Shown piece after piece: positions 1-13,859 of a stretch of 64,000 nt of DNA (positions are counted from its first letter, which is position 1; each line of letters begins with the position of its first letter). Source of the stretch: Dactylonectria macrodidyma (Eukaryota > Ascomycota > Sordariomycetes > Hypocreales > Nectriaceae). The notes under the pieces were generated by a model. The model was not told the DNA's origin. It saw only the letters and a program-made list of their open reading frames with translations, and made no database searches. Where the stretch lies: positions 1,908,996-1,972,995 of the forward strand of contig JAGMUV010000011.1 in NCBI GenBank assembly GCA_020744425.1, in the 5' to 3' direction. The translations under genes were made by a program, and so were the position numbers.

Positions 1-314
1 TAATTAAGAGTCTTTCTTAAGGGCTTAAAGGGCAAGATTAATATTTGCCTTATTAATTAAGGATAATATAATTTATAGTTAAGAAAATTAATTTAAAAGA
101 TAAAATTCAGTAGTTAAAAGAAAAAGTACGCGCTCGCTTGTTTTATACACTCGCTTATTATATACATTACTCTTACTTATATTATAATTATATATATTAC
201 TAAGTCTTTCTATTTACTCTTAGCCTCTTATTAATAGATGCATATAATTAATTAAATAAAAAGCTTTATTACTTTTATTTTAAATAGTCTGATTTCCTTA
301 TTTTAATAGAATAC
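1..314 (+). mobile_element. RIPed left-hand part of element C (internal region)
   Basis: AT-rich sequence immediately left of element A. Because A is inserted in C (C's 3' end lies on the other side of A, at 20951-21878), this stretch should be C internal sequence. I see no readable frame. The assignment is inferred from the nest geometry only. Confidence 0.4.
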
Positions 315-716
315 TGTATTAAGCAAGGGGACAAGAGGGACACCACTACCTAAAGTAACAGATACTATAAAGTAAGCAGGATGCGTAGCTAAGCGAGAGT
401 AAACAAGACTTATAAAATAAAACAGATAAAAAGAGGGCTAGAGCTATAATTAAGCAGCTAGTTAGAAAGTAAATCAGATATTCTAATTAATTAAATAAAT
501 CTTATTATAATAATATTAAAAATAATTTAATAACTTAAAAATAAAAGTAAGTAAGAATATAATTAATTACTATTTATATTTAAGTTATCTCTGCCTTTTA
601 TTTTAGACTAACTCCTATTATCCTTATTAATAGCTTTATTAAGACTAGTACTTAAATTAGTTAGCTAATTAAAATGTCTAGGCTATTCTAGCTAGTAGGC
701 CCTTAGCTTTAATACA
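315..716 (-). repeat. 3' LTR of element A (402 bp)
   Basis: Matches 20549-20950 over its whole length in direct orientation and 21477-21878 in inverted orientation. All three copies are 402 bp. Differences between copies are mainly C/T and G/A, as RIP would produce. Confidence 0.88.
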
Positions 717-3700
717 TTCCTCTTTATATAGTTAGCGCTTTATCCTTATAAGCCTAAAGACTATAGATAATAAAGAGAAAAAGAGCCTTAATAAATAAAG
801 GAAATAATAAGAAAAGAAAGACAATATATATAAATCTAATATTTAAGTATAGTTAATTAACTAGAATCTAGCTTATATTTATTCTTTTAAAATTATAGTA
901 ATTATAAAAGAGGGTCTAAAAGGAATTTAAGTACTAAGGTTATATTAAGGATAGTAAATAAAGTTATAAAAGTAGCTATAATAAGAACTCTTTAGTAAAA
1001 TTAACTATAGAGTATATAAAGAGACTAGGAAGTATTCGATTAAGTAGTATCTTTTAGTGAATTAGATAATTAAGATATATTAGTAAGTCTAGTAAGCGTA
1101 GAGGCAGATAGTAGTAATAATCCTTAGGCAGGTCTTAGAAGTAAAGTGCGAGTTAATTCGTATATAGTAACACAATCAGCCCGAGAGAGCCTGGTAGGAG
1201 GAGGAGGAGCTAATCTTAACCTTAAGGTATTTATAATAGCATCCTATTAAGATAAGGAAATTAGACTATCTAAGATAAAAGTAGTAAAGCTTCTTATTTA
1301 ATTAATTATATATATTTATTAGTAAAAGGCTAGGAATAAATAGAGAGACTTAGTAGTATATATAGTTATAATATAAGCAGAGGTATTAATATTATTCTTC
1401 TTTATAGTTTCTATAGCTTCTTTAGCTATTAGTTTAATAATATAAACTCTTTTAATTCTATTTATAAGTACTTAGTTAAAAACAGCCTTAGTATAATTAT
1501 TAGTATAAATAATCTAACTATTAGCCTTCTTCTTTAATAATATCCATTTTATAGTAATATCCTTACTAGTCTTCTTCTACTTCTTATTAATAGCCCCTTC
1601 ATTCGAATTATCTAAGTTACTATAGTTATCGCTAGCTATTAGAGCAGGGGTTATATAAGGCAGAACCATCCGATTAAATGAATTCATAATACCTAAGCTA
1701 GGTTTAGAAACGAATAGTAAAATTAGAAGAGTTCTAAAGCATTAGGATTTTAAGGTTATTACTAGCTCTAGGTCCTATACTAATTAGTTAATAAGTTCCT
1801 AGTTAGTATTAAGAGTGCGTAAAGCAGTTATATAGGATTCAGATAGATTAAGGATCTTAATGATTTAGCTTAGTTTAAAAAGGGTAATAGACTCTTTAAA
1901 TATTATAGTATTAGTAAGTATAATTATTAATTAAGAGTCCTTAGTCTAGTTCCTAATAGTAGGAAAGTCAGTCTAGTAAATTAGCTAGTAACTGCTTAGT
2001 TTAGTAAGGATAATAGTAGGTCTTTTAAATAGCAAACTGTAAATAGAGTAATAAGAGAAGGGCATAGAAAATACTACTTTACTATACTTATATTTAGTAA
2101 TAGTGACTTTTCTAAACCTAAGTTTATTATAAATAGCTATTAAAAACCAGGTCTTAACCCGCTCTTAGCTAATAAAGAGAGTGACTTTAGATAGCTTAAG
2201 CAATTAATTAAATAGACTGATAAGCCAATCTCTTTATAAGAGGGCGTATTCTCCTTCTACTAGTCGCTTCTTAGTACCTAGAGTTACTAAAGATAGATTT
2301 ATATATAAATAGATCCTAAGTTATATAGCTTTAGTCATACTTTATAAGTTTAAGAATATAAAGTAAATAGCTAGGTATTTGCATTTAAAACTGCTTAGTT
2401 AATTAACTATAGAAGTGTAAAATATATTAAAGTCATAGGAGTAGCCCATTTTAATTAAGACTAAGCACTAAGCATAAGTAAATACTTTCTAGTAATTAAG
2501 TAAGATATAGCCTCCTAGAGTATTATAGTAAAAGACTTAGCTAGAGTATTAATTAAAGATATATAATGCTTAATAGAAGTCCTTATAGTTAACTAAGCTA
2601 ATTATAAAACGCTAGTTAAAGATATCTTACTTAATAGTATAATAGCCAGAGTTATAGTAAGAGTTTAGTATGCATTTAGTAATAAGGTCCTTAAAGAGCA
2701 AGCACTTATATATTTAATTAACTAGATCTATTATCTTCTTAAGTAGATTTATTATAACTATAGAAGCACTATCTAGAAGCAGAGTTAGAAACACTATAAT
2801 AATATCCTCTAGTCTATATATAATTATAGTTAGGAAGTCTCTAAGTCCTTCCTTACTAGCTTAAGCATTATCCTATAGCTTCTTATAAAGGTCTTAGAAG
2901 TAAAAAGTATATTCCTTTTAAAATACTCTAAAAGGCATAGCATTATCCTTATATAAAGGTTATATTAATACAGCCTTTATAAGCTTAAAGTCTTTATAAT
3001 TACTATATATATTAATTGTCCTTTCTTTATTAGACTTAGGCCATTCTATATAAAGGTATAATAAGGCTAGTTAATTAACTATAATATCCTTTAGCTACTT
3101 AGCTAAGGATGCTTCTAAAGCGTAATAGAACGATCCCTTTCTATAGTTAATAATAGCGATTTCCTTGCTTTAAGTAGAATAAGCCTTTAGTAGGAAGTAG
3201 GTTTGTTTATTATTAATAGGGCTGCTTATAGTAAAGGCGCTTAATAGAAAGAAGAGTAAAGGATTTATTTAAAAAAAGGCTAGGTTAAAAGGAGGTCATT
3301 TAGTAATAAATTATTTAATTAAATAAATTATAAAGTCATTTAATAACTTAATATTATAATAATAGTGAGATAAAGGAAATAAAGGGTTATAATTAAAGAA
3401 AGGAAGGGATTTACTATAATTAGTAGTAAGGTTTTAAAGATAGGTTTTTTAAGACTAAGTAATGCAGGCTTATAAGCATTAGTAAAGTAAGCAGAAATGA
3501 AGGTAAGTAACTAGCTTAAAAAAGTAAAGGGATTAAAGAGCAGAAGGTTATAATAATGAGGTTCTTATAGTAAGCAGTAGAGAGAGGTTAGAAGTAAAAG
3601 CTTAGCTAAGAAGAAAGGGGTTTTCTAAAAGCGCTATCTAAGCTAGTTTAAGAGCAGCATTTAATTAAGCAAACGTACTAAACAGTTATAGTTAAAGAGC

Positions 3701-3962
3701 AATGAGTTCTGTGAATAGCAGTTATTATAAGAAGAGAGGTTGAGTTATATAGAAGAGAAAGAGAAGAGAAAGAAACAGCTTTTAAAGTCTTAAGTAGCAG
3801 GAGGTTGTTTATTTTCCCTACTGGCTATAATTCACTTAATATACATTAATCTTAGTATATGCATTTCCTTTACTTTAAAATACTTCTTTTTCTCCCTTTC
3901 CTTTCCCTCCCTTTTTCTTCCTCTTTATACTTTATTAATATTACTTAATTAACTTATTAATA
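717..3962. other. 3' region of element A, no readable gene
   Basis: AT-rich sequence of about 3.2 kb between the 3' LTR of A and its antisense frame. Bases 717 to about 1240 recur inverted at about 20951-21476 (C copy), so at least this part belongs to the element. I could not follow a continuous frame on either strand; other RIPed insertions may be hidden here. Confidence 0.4.
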
Positions 3963-5500
3963 ATAGCTTCTTCTAACTTCTACCTTTCTAACATTACTAA
4001 GGTCTATTAAAGAGCCCTTCTTAATATATACATCTATATAGCTAGTTAATTAGAAAGTGATAAATTCTCCTTTTATATTAATTTAACTTAAAATAGCTAC
4101 TATAAGACTTTATTAACTAAAAAGGAATAAAAGGAGGCTCGCTTTATATTAGTAAGTATTCTCCCTTACTTAAGACTATTTAATTTAATAGTTCTATAAT
4201 TCGAAAAGCACTTTACTATTTAGATTTACTTATATATAGCCCTTAACTATAGTAATCTCCCTCTCTTTATTAAGTTCGCCCTTAAGGGAGAGTTACTTAA
4301 TATTAACTCTACTAAGAGGTATATCTAAGCCTAGATTTATAAGAATAAGATAGCTAATACAGTCTTAAAATACTTAATAAAATATATCTCTAACTAGCCC
4401 CTTCAGTTAGTATATATTCTTACTAACTTAGGCTATTCTTATAAGTATTTTATTAAAGAACTACTCTACTAACCTAAGTATAAGAAGGCTTTAATTATTA
4501 CTTTCTTTAAATACTAAAATCCGCTACTCTATAAGTACTATATTTAATTAAGTATTTTAAATTACTTTATAACTAAAGAATATTATATATAGCCATTTTA
4601 TACTTATTAATCTATTTTAGAGTTTATAAATAGGAAATATACGAATTATATTTAGAATACTAATTCTTAATGCGAATAGTCTTTTCTTAATAGGTATTTA
4701 ACTTCTAAGCCTAGTTTTAGTACCTCTCTTAACCTCTTATTTAAAAAGAAGTGTCCTATTAACTCTAATGATCAGACAGTAAGTATTCTTAATTATATAA
4801 GCTGCTCTCACATTTCTAATGAATTCCCCTTAGCTTAAGAAGATAAGTCCCTTTATAATAAAGCTATTTAGAATGCTAAGAAGCGCGCTACTTAGAACGA
4901 ATCTTTAGGCTTTTCTAAAGCTTAAGTCTTTATAGTTTAGTTTATTAGTAATAGTTTAGAGTTAAATCAGTTAATTAACCTAGTTTAACTTATTTCTTAT
5001 ATACTAGACTCCTTTATTTAGTAGCTTTAATGCTTAACTTAATTACTATAGTATAAGATAAATAGGATTCTATTAGTTAGCTCTTTTATAATTGACTTTT
5101 CCCTTATATAAGGTATGCTTATCTATCTATAATACTATATCTAATTCGCCATCCTAAACAAGTATAGCTTTTATAGCTTTTTCTTTATTTTATAGCTTTA
5201 GAATTATTTAATTAACTAGTTTATATACTTTATATATTAATCCTAATGCCTATTTAATCTTAAGTTTAATTTTTTAAGCTATAAGTTTATATAGCCTTTA
5301 ACTAGCCAGAATATTAGTAAGTAGTAACTATTTATCTTTTCTTACTTCTTATACTATACCCCTCTTTAAAATAATAATAAGTATAAACTTTAGACTTATT
5401 ATTATTTCTTACTCCCTTATCTTACTTAAAGAGATTTAAACTAGTCTTTTTAAGCTTAGTCTCTATATAAGAGTTAGATTTCCAGTCTTCTCTTCTCTCT
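3963..5500 (+). pseudogene. RIP-degraded antisense gene in the 3' region of element A
   Basis: One plus-strand frame can be followed for more than 300 codons, from an ATA (likely a former ATG) at 3963-3965 to about 5.1 kb and more weakly to about 5.5 kb. The interruptions are almost all TAA or TAG. The N-terminal part looks globular (aromatic and Leu rich). The later part is rich in Ser, Asn, Pro and Lys and looks disordered. The frame runs opposite to A's gag-pol and converges on the integrase end near 5590. I do not recognise the family. It occupies the same slot as the antisense genes of B, E and F but shows no visible similarity to them. Both ends are approximate. Confidence 0.5.
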
Positions 5501-5589
5501 AGCACTAGTGTTAATCAGTTAAAAGAGAACCTTAGGGCTTGTTTTTAATCCATCCTTCTCTCCTAGGCTCGTTTCCTCATCCTGATTTA

Positions 5590-8500
5590 TTTAATTAACT
5601 GATCTAGCTTAAGGATTGCTATAAAAAAAGCACTCCTAGTAAGAGGGAGCTAAAGAATCATTATCTGGATTCTACTAGCCATCTTTATTTTATTAAAACA
5701 CTTTAAGGTATTCCCTATAGTAAGTAATGCTAAGTAGCAGCCTATCTAGGGTTTCTAAGTAATACTAGCCTTTTTCTAAGGCTATTTTAATCCTATATAG
5801 CCCCTACTATCTAGGCTTAAACTTAACTACTATAAAAAGGTCGGTTTTTCTAGGGTTATTATACTATAATACTAAGTCACTAACCTTTAGTAGGGCTTTT
5901 CTTAAAGCATAAGGAAATCCTTAATCTTTCCTTACTACTTTCCTCTTTCTAAACTTAGTAACCCTTTGCCTTATAATTTCTATATTCTTATCTAAAAAAG
6001 AAAGAGTGCGGATTCTAACTATAAACATTTAATTAGATATTTTCATATTATCCTAAGGGATTATCCTCTATATAAGCACATCCCCTTCTAGTAAAAGACT
6101 TAGTTTATACTTATATAATAAGTATATAAGAGTATAGCTATAGGATGCCCTTAATAATACTCTATTTATAAATAGAATAGCTAAGAGGTTAACTAACTAA
6201 TTCCTAATCCTTAGAGCATCTATCTTCTTAATATAAAATATAATATTACTATAGCCTAATTCAATTAACCCATTTGCCTTAGTATTATATATAGAAATAT
6301 ACACAGTCCGTATACTTAGGTTTCTTAGGATATCTATAAGGCCTTATTAATATTCTAACCTATTATTAATAATTATTATAATAAATATCTTATAATAAGA
6401 AAAGATCTTTCTTAAGAATAAGCGTATATAAAAGGCTTTAAGTAACTTTAGAGCTTTAGCTTTAATCTATTTAGTAAGGTTATATCTAGCTTTTAGTAAG
6501 TACTTCTTACCTTAAGACTCTTTAAGATATTAAGTGTCTATATAAATCTTTATTATAAGATAGCCAGGTTTAGTAAATACTATAGGTTCCCTAGCCTATT
6601 ATGCATTATGGATTTAGTAAGTCTTATAAGCTAGAATGGCTGTATTCACATCCTTATAAAGGTTTAGCTAGTAGTATCTCTCTTTTAGAAGTCTTATAGT
6701 TTTCTCTCAGCCTTAATACTTATAGTCTTTATAGTATGATTTAATTAAATGCTTCTATATATCTTTATCTCTAATAACCAGCTTAGGGTCATAGTTTAGG
6801 TAAGTTATTTATAACTATAGGGTTCCTTTATAGAAGAAGAACCTTTTTGCTTTAAGGCGAAGACATGCGTATGCCTTATCTAATATATCCTTAGGGCATT
6901 ATTAAGTCTATAAGAACCTCCTTAGAACCCTTAACTCATTAGTATATTCGTCTTTTAATGATTCTAGTAGTAGTTGAGCTTCTTACTGGGTTTCTACTGG
7001 GTTGACTATAATAGCATTTAATTATCAGTTAATAAAGGCCTTAACATCCCCTTTAGCTTCTTGGTCTAGTTGATTAGATAGGCCTAGTGGTTTTCTGGAT
7101 AGCCTATTAGCTACCGTGTTCTTAATTCTAAGTATATATCAGACTATGAAATCGAAGAATAGTAAGTAACTGATCTATCTATTAACTAGCGCTCTTAGGA
7201 TGTCTGTCCCTTTCTTATTAAGCTAATAGACTAATACTTAGGCGTCTATCTCTAATATAAAGTGAATTCTATATAAATATATATATAACTATTTAATTAA
7301 AAGTAGAATGCCTTAGTATTCTCTTTTTATAGTATTATAATTATATTCGCTTTAAGTCTATATACTAAATTCGAATCTCACTAGATAGTATTTACTATCT
7401 ACTACTTATATAAGAATATAACCCTAACTTAATAAGCTAGTATTAGCTATAAGAATGACCTCTTTATAACTAGAAGACAGGTTTAGAGTAATTAAGATAA
7501 GTACTAATAATAATTTATCCTTTAGTATTTATATAGCTTTAGCCTATAAATTACCTTAAATAAATTTAGCATCTTTTTTTAATAAACTTATTAATAGCTT
7601 TATAATAGTTATATATCTAGCGACCCATATCTTATAGTAGCTAATAATTTCTAAGAATGCTCTGACTTTTATATTAGAGTTATAGTAAGTCTACTTAGTA
7701 ATTTTAATAACTTTAGCTTCTTCTAGTAATCTCCTATAAGTACTATAAAGATACTTAACTATTAGAGCAGTTCATTTATAAAACTGTGATTTTAGTATAG
7801 AAATAGTATATCTAGCCAGTTTAATATTTAATAGGGTCTGATCCAGGTTAATTAAATAGTCTTTAATATACTGTCTAACTCCTGAGCTAGCTTCTTCATT
7901 ATTATAGGTTATAGTAAGTCCCTTTATTACTATATTATTAAAGAAAGCTATATAGATATCTAGTATTAAGTTAAATAAAATGCAAGTAATAATTCTTATA
8001 AATTAGGCCATAGAGTTAGTCGCTCCTTATAGTAGTATACATATTCTTAGCAGGCCTAATAGTATTATAAAAGTAGTTAAATCCTTACTTTCTTTAGCTA
8101 GACTGACTTAGTCATATCCTAAGAAGAAGTCTAAGAATAATAATATCTAATACATTACTATATCTACTAAGAACTCCTTAGTACTAAGAGGGCTTAAGCT
8201 ATTGTAAATAGTAATACGGTTTATCCTAATAGCTGAATTAATTAATCGGATTCTACTGTCCTTTTTTACTATAAGTATAAAGGGGTTCTTATAAGAGCTA
8301 TGGCCTTCTTCTAGAATGCCTCTTTTAAATCACTAACGAAGTAAGTTAATAACCTTTTAATATAGCCCTAAAGGAATAAGAATGCTGCCTACTTACTAAG
8401 CCTTATAAAGGACGACCTTAATAACTTATAGAAGAGCGATTACTAGGTTAACTCTTCTATAGTCCTTAAAGTCCTAGGCTAGCGCAGCCTCCTTATTATA

Positions 8501-9900
8501 TAAGATAGTAGCAAATATATCTTATTCTTCTTTAGATAAGGTCTTATTCATTTAATTAACTATTTTTACTAGCCTCTCTTTTATTAACTAACTCCCTTTC
8601 TCTAAGGTAGAGAATTTAAGTATAAGGAAGTTAGAATACTTACTCTCCTTTTCTATTTAGAAAGCAATCTCTACTATCTTCTTTAATTTCTAATAAGGGT
8701 TACCTTCTAATACTAAACTATTAGATAGTAAGTTATTAATTAAGTAGATCTTAATGCCTTTTTATTTATAAAGAGTATTTACTCTAATATATTAAGTATC
8801 TTTATTAGAAGGCTGACTTTTCTTTAATCTCTTTTTCTTAATAGAGCGTTTTAAGCATTCTAATTCTTCTTATACATTAGTAATAGTATTAGTGTATTAA
8901 GTAATTATACTAATAGTGAGGATTTGGATAACTTTAGTAAAGTCTTTTTAAGAAAGCATTCAGCTCTTCTTAAGGATATTATCATTCTTTAATAGGAAGT
9001 CATCTAGCTTATAGACTATTAGAGGATTGATTATAAGTAGTATTAATACTCTATACCTCGCTTCTCTAGGCATAGTGCGTTATATTTAACTGCTCTTATA
9101 ATAAGAGTAATTAAGCGAATATTATCTAGATTAAAACAGATTATAAGTTGCTTTTAATTAATTAAATAATTAAATATGAGTTTACTAGCTCTAATAAATA
9201 GTATCCCTAGAATAAACAGAACTATGACTATTAAAGAGAGTGCTATATATAGCCAGATAGGTATATATGCATTTCTAAAGTATAGAGTTATAGCCGCTTC
9301 TTCTACTATTAAGATCTTCTCTTTAGAATAGGAAGTTATAGAAGTACTAACTGGCTTAATATTAAGGCTATAGTATTAAGCCTATTTATAAGAAATGAGA
9401 TTCCCTTCTAAGCCTAAATCTATTAATGCCTTTATTATAATGCCTTTAGGAACTTCTAGCCGGATAATTAGTCATAGAGTGTCTTATAAATATAATATCT
9501 TAAGTAAGTCAGATATATCTATAGAGTTAATTACTAAACTCAGAATCAATTAATTAATTAGACTCTCTTCTAGTTTTATATAATCTTAAGAGTTATTAAT
9601 AAAATAGATATTTCCTTTATTATCTTCTCTTAAGTAATATCCTAGATAAAAGTGCTTAAAAGCAGAGTTATCTAAGTTAGAAGAATGATTTTCATTAAAT
9701 AACTTAACTATAGTAATAGCGAATTTAATATAATCCTTAGATAGGTTCTTATTATCCTTATATAATAATGCTAGAGCTACTTAATAGTAAGTATAGTTAT
9801 CTATTTAATTAATTAATTCAGATATTACTATAGCTATAAGTGCTTTTCTCTTAAGTATAAATAGCTTAGTTAGCTATTTAGGGTTAATAAACTCTATTCT
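5590..9900 (-). pseudogene. RIPed pol (RT, RNase H, integrase) of element A
   Basis: Minus-strand translation gives an order typical of Ty3/gypsy. RT is near 7.7-8.3 kb, with a degraded catalytic box reading FFNNI near 7920-7960 where F-x-DD is expected. RNase H follows and ends in a recognisable VANRLSRKP segment near 7080-7130. The integrase has a YNTKANGLIELG-like core segment near 6250 and a DLVL..N / GLYRI C-terminal domain near 5750-5850. Stops are mostly TAG/TAA at Gln or Trp positions. Sequence style matches an ascomycete gypsy group distinct from the B/F chromoviruses, and I saw no chromodomain. The upstream limit is a guess. Confidence 0.7.
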
Positions 9901-12708
9901 ATTAACTTATTTTATTACTATAGTATAATTATTTAAGTAAGCTTAGCCCAATCTCGTATTAATAAGCTTAAGGATAGTACTATAAGGTAAGGAGATCTTA
10001 ACCCCTCTAACTGCATTAAGTAAGGTAGTAGCAGCCTTATAGTATTAATCTTAAGTAGAGTATGGGTTATTTATTCTGAATTATTCCCTAAATTTCATTT
10101 AATTAGCCAGTTTCTAATAGCTAAGGATCATTTTAAGAGTTATATCCTCTTCTTTTATAAGGACTATAGAAGTTAGTAGTAGCTCTACTTACTCTATCTT
10201 GCCTCTTTGCCTCTTATTATTATAAGTATTAACTAATACTTCTTATTTATTACTATATTCCTTTATTATTTTATAATTACCTTCTTTAGGGCTAAAGTAA
10301 ACCTTTTTAAGTATAGGAATGACTTAGACTTAATAGATAGAGAGGTACTCTTTTAATTGCTCACTCTCCTCTTCTAGATAGTTTAAGATAAAGATTAGGT
10401 TAGTCTTTATAATAGGTTCTATTAGAGTAATAGAGGAAGTGGTTATTATATTCATTTAATTAACTAATCTAATAATATATAAGTATAGCTTATTAAATAT
10501 TTCTTACTTATATCTTAAAGGAGTCTAATTATATATAGACTTAACTAAGCTCTTAATATCCGCTACTTAGGTTATATAGAGGGGATTATTAGTATAAGTT
10601 AAAGTAATAACTACTAATCATTAAACATAAGATTCCCTTTAGAAAGCTACTACTAAGTATAGTAGTAAATACTGCCTATTGCTTACTTCTAATTAATAAA
10701 AGCCTGCTTTAAAATCATATTCTATATACCCTCTTTTAAAGTTATATACTAAGTATTTACATTAGTCAGAGTAGTGGCCTAGGACTTAATAATACTAACA
10801 TCCTTTTATCCTATTAAATAATAAGGTAGCATTTACTATAAGTAAGGACTTATTATCTAATTAATTAAATAGATTTACTAAGACTTAGTTAACTATAATA
10901 TTCTTTATAGCTTTATTACGTCTTCTATAACTCTCTTACTAGTACTAGAAGGTTATGACTAAGTCTTGGTTAGTCTTCTTTATTAAGGCTAAGTAAACCT
11001 ATAATAACTTAAAGCTATATATTAAGTTATTAATAGGGTTATTAAAACTGGTTACTAGCAGTAGCTGAACAGTCAGGCTAGTGAGTATTTATATACTATA
11101 AAGAGGGACGTGAGCTAGTAGTAATGGGTATTAGAAGGTTACTAGCTTAAAAGGGGTCATTATAGACTGTAGTTTCATTTAATTAAATAGATAGCTAGGA
11201 CCAGATCGTTCCTTAATAGCTATGTCTATATTCAGGCAGAAAATAATATACTAGTATAGAGTCTTATACTCTAGCTAACCTAACTCAATCAGACTCTTAT
11301 TACTCCTTATATAAACTGACTATATAAGTTTTATAAGCAGGATATAGTAAAGAGCCTGTAACTAGTAAGAAGTCTTTAAATCTATTAGATTAACTATTAC
11401 TATAAAGAAAGAGTAATAGTATATTAGCTATTAAATAGAACTTAGATCAGCAGCCTCTAGGATCTAAGTAGTATTTATCTAGCTAAGCGTTATTTCTAGG
11501 GTTTCTTTAGAGTTAAGATCCCAGCCTTTGAATATATTCATTAGGTTCGTCTTAGCCATAGCCCATTCGAATTATTAAATAGCTAATTAGACCATAGTTT
11601 TTACTTCATTATCTATATAGAAATAGATAAAGTGCAAAGGCTATTACTCTTTAAGCACTCTATTGTTTTTAATAGTAATTTTAAAGGCTTTTATATAGGC
11701 TATAATATTTAATCTATTAAACTTATATCTTAGTCCTTATACTAAAGAATGAGTTTAGGCTAGAATACTTAAAGTAATATAATTAAGTTCTATTTTTAAG
11801 ATATTTATTATAAGCATTATTATTATAAGCCTATTAGTTAATAATATTAATATTAAGAGGGATACTATCTCTATAGGGTATAACTAAGGATAAGTTTAAT
11901 ATTACCCTTTTCATCCCCTTCTAGACTAAGTTCTATAACTTAGTAAAAGGTGTTATTATAAAAGTAGTTAATTAAGTAATTAAGAAAGTTAGAAAGTAAA
12001 AGTATGCTTTAAGAATTAGATATCTTCTAAATTGCTTATCTTTATCCCTAGTTATAGTCTTAAGGATTAGGAGAGTCTTATATAAATCTATCTAAAGGAG
12101 ATAACCACAGCGATTAACAGGTCCCTCATAGCTAGCCATACAATCAATAAGATCACTAACAATATTAGGATTTTAAATAGTAAAGATAATGCAAACAGTC
12201 CAGATCCTTAACCCTTAACGCTTTTTAAGCAGATAGTTATAAAGGGATTAATAGTAGTTATCTAATTAATTACTTATAAGGGTCTAGACTCTTCCTAAGT
12301 CTTAACCTCCTGTCTTATAATAGCTTTTTACCTTACTTTTACATTAGCTTTAATTATAAGTAATATAATTAGCATATTATTAGTACTAAGCGAAATACTC
12401 TATAATATTAGTAGTAAATCTATTATAAATTAGTATAATAAATAAGAGTAAAAGGCGATTTTAATTCTGTCTTTAGTAAAATCAATTAATTAGCTAAAGA
12501 CACTATATGCTTCTAGATTAAAAGCACTAAGTAAGGTTATTTTTAGGGTTAATTGGATATTCTGTATTCTCCTAATCCTACGCTCTTACTTACTTATACT
12601 ACCTCCCTTTCTACACCTAGCTTAGGTCTTTATAATAGCTTAGAAGTATTATTACTTACTTAATTAATCTACTAATCGATAGGATTAATTAATTAATTAA
12701 ACTAATAG
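9901..12708 (-). other. Probable gag/protease region of element A, unreadable
   Basis: Lies between A's pol and element B and should hold the 5' coding part of A. RIP damage is heavy and I could not anchor a zinc knuckle or protease motif. The assignment is by position only. Confidence 0.35.
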
Positions 12709-13091
12709 TGTGACGATCGGGTTAATACGCTATCCTCATAAGGCTAGTGTATACTGGGTCCTGATCTAGGGGTTTATATAATAAAGTAATTAGGCGAGTT
12801 AAGATTGAATAATGCTTATTATGTTTAATAATAGTAGAGTGGAATGTACTTAATATAACTAAGTTATATTAATAGCTAAGGAGCTGCTTATACTAGATGT
12901 GCACTTCTTAGATGACTATATACTAGGTGGACTGCTGTCCTGCCCGGAGGACTGCTGTTAGTCTTGGATTATTACTATCAGTCCTGGTAGGGCGTTGGTC
13001 TTAGGGTGGGGCTATACTATTAGTCTGAGCTAGATGCGGGTCCTATCGTTCTACTATTCCTGACCGCTTAGTAGGAACCTAGGCTATAATA
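12709..13091 (-). repeat. 3' LTR of element B (383 bp)
   Basis: Direct repeat of 20134-20516. Starts TGTGACGATCGGG, close to the LTR starts of F (TGTCACGACCCG) and of the solo LTR near 26990. The 3' terminal CA is degraded to TA. Confidence 0.88.
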
Positions 13092-13238
13092 TGATGTCTC
13101 TTTCCCTAGGGTCTTGTCCTTAAGGCTGTATAATTGGTCTTTGCCTAATAGTCCTATTAGTTTATTATCCTTCTTTCTTAAATATTTTTTATAATATATT
13201 ATATTAATGAATATATCTAGCTGCGTGTAGAAACTGCC

Positions 13239-13248
13239 TGTATATAAA
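13239..13248 (+). promoter_or_regulatory. TATA-like site upstream of B antisense gene
   Basis: The motif TGTATATAAA lies between the B 3' LTR and the start of the Zn-cluster exon, on the antisense gene's coding strand. Its position suits a core promoter. It could also be chance in AT-rich DNA. Confidence 0.3.
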
Positions 13249-13263
13249 ACTCTAGAAGTAAAC

Positions 13264-13760
13264 GCTCTTTTTTATACTATTGCTATTATTAGGGTACTAT
13301 TAGATATGCTTTATAGTTAGTACTTTTATTATAATAAAAGCTGTATCTTTTCTAATGACTTATCTTATTATAGTAAATGCATAAGGCTAAAGAAGTCTTA
13401 TGATAGTTTGCGGGTCGTATTGTCTTATAGGTAGTTTCTTCGTTCTTAGTGCGCTTACTTACTGACTGGTCGTAGTGCTTAAGCTTATAGATACTGAGAA
13501 GAAGCTAGAAGTGGATAAGGAGGAAGCAGGCAAGGATCTCTTAAAGCTTTATAAAGAGTTAGCCTCTTTATAAGCGCGTATAGCCATTATAGCGGGCCGT
13601 TTGGCTTATTTGTGAAAGACCTAAAGTAAAGTAAAAGAAAAATGCTTAGAGATAGTCTGTTATAGACTCTGAGGTCTGAATAAGGAGGATGGTCTGCTAG
13701 AGGCTTTGGATGCTTAGGAAGACTAGGTAGTATAAGAGTTATAACTACCTGTTATCCTTA
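13264..13760 (+). pseudogene. RIPed antisense Zn-cluster/coiled-coil gene of element B, homologue of the F antisense gene
   Basis: A plus-strand frame, antisense to B's pol and starting near its 3' LTR, has a first exon with a six-position Cys-like pattern near 13321-13395. The first, second, fourth and sixth positions are now Tyr (TAC/TAT from TGC/TGT, the expected RIP change); the third and fifth are still Cys. After an intron ending in TAG at 13475, a second exon begins with the same reading phase as in F. It aligns with F over the coiled coil (LIDTEKKLEVDKEEAGK against LTAEKRRLESEEEQAEE) and again over EDGLLEALDA-type sequence near 13690. Start, donor and 3' end are approximate. It is clearly a broken copy. 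Confidence 0.72.
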
Positions 13761-13859
13761 ATGATTTTAACTGAGCGTCTGTAGGTCTGGGGATGTTTGA
13801 CTTTTCTGTCTTTAATCCTTCCTCTTCTTCTGCTATTATATGTGAAATGCCTTTAGCAG

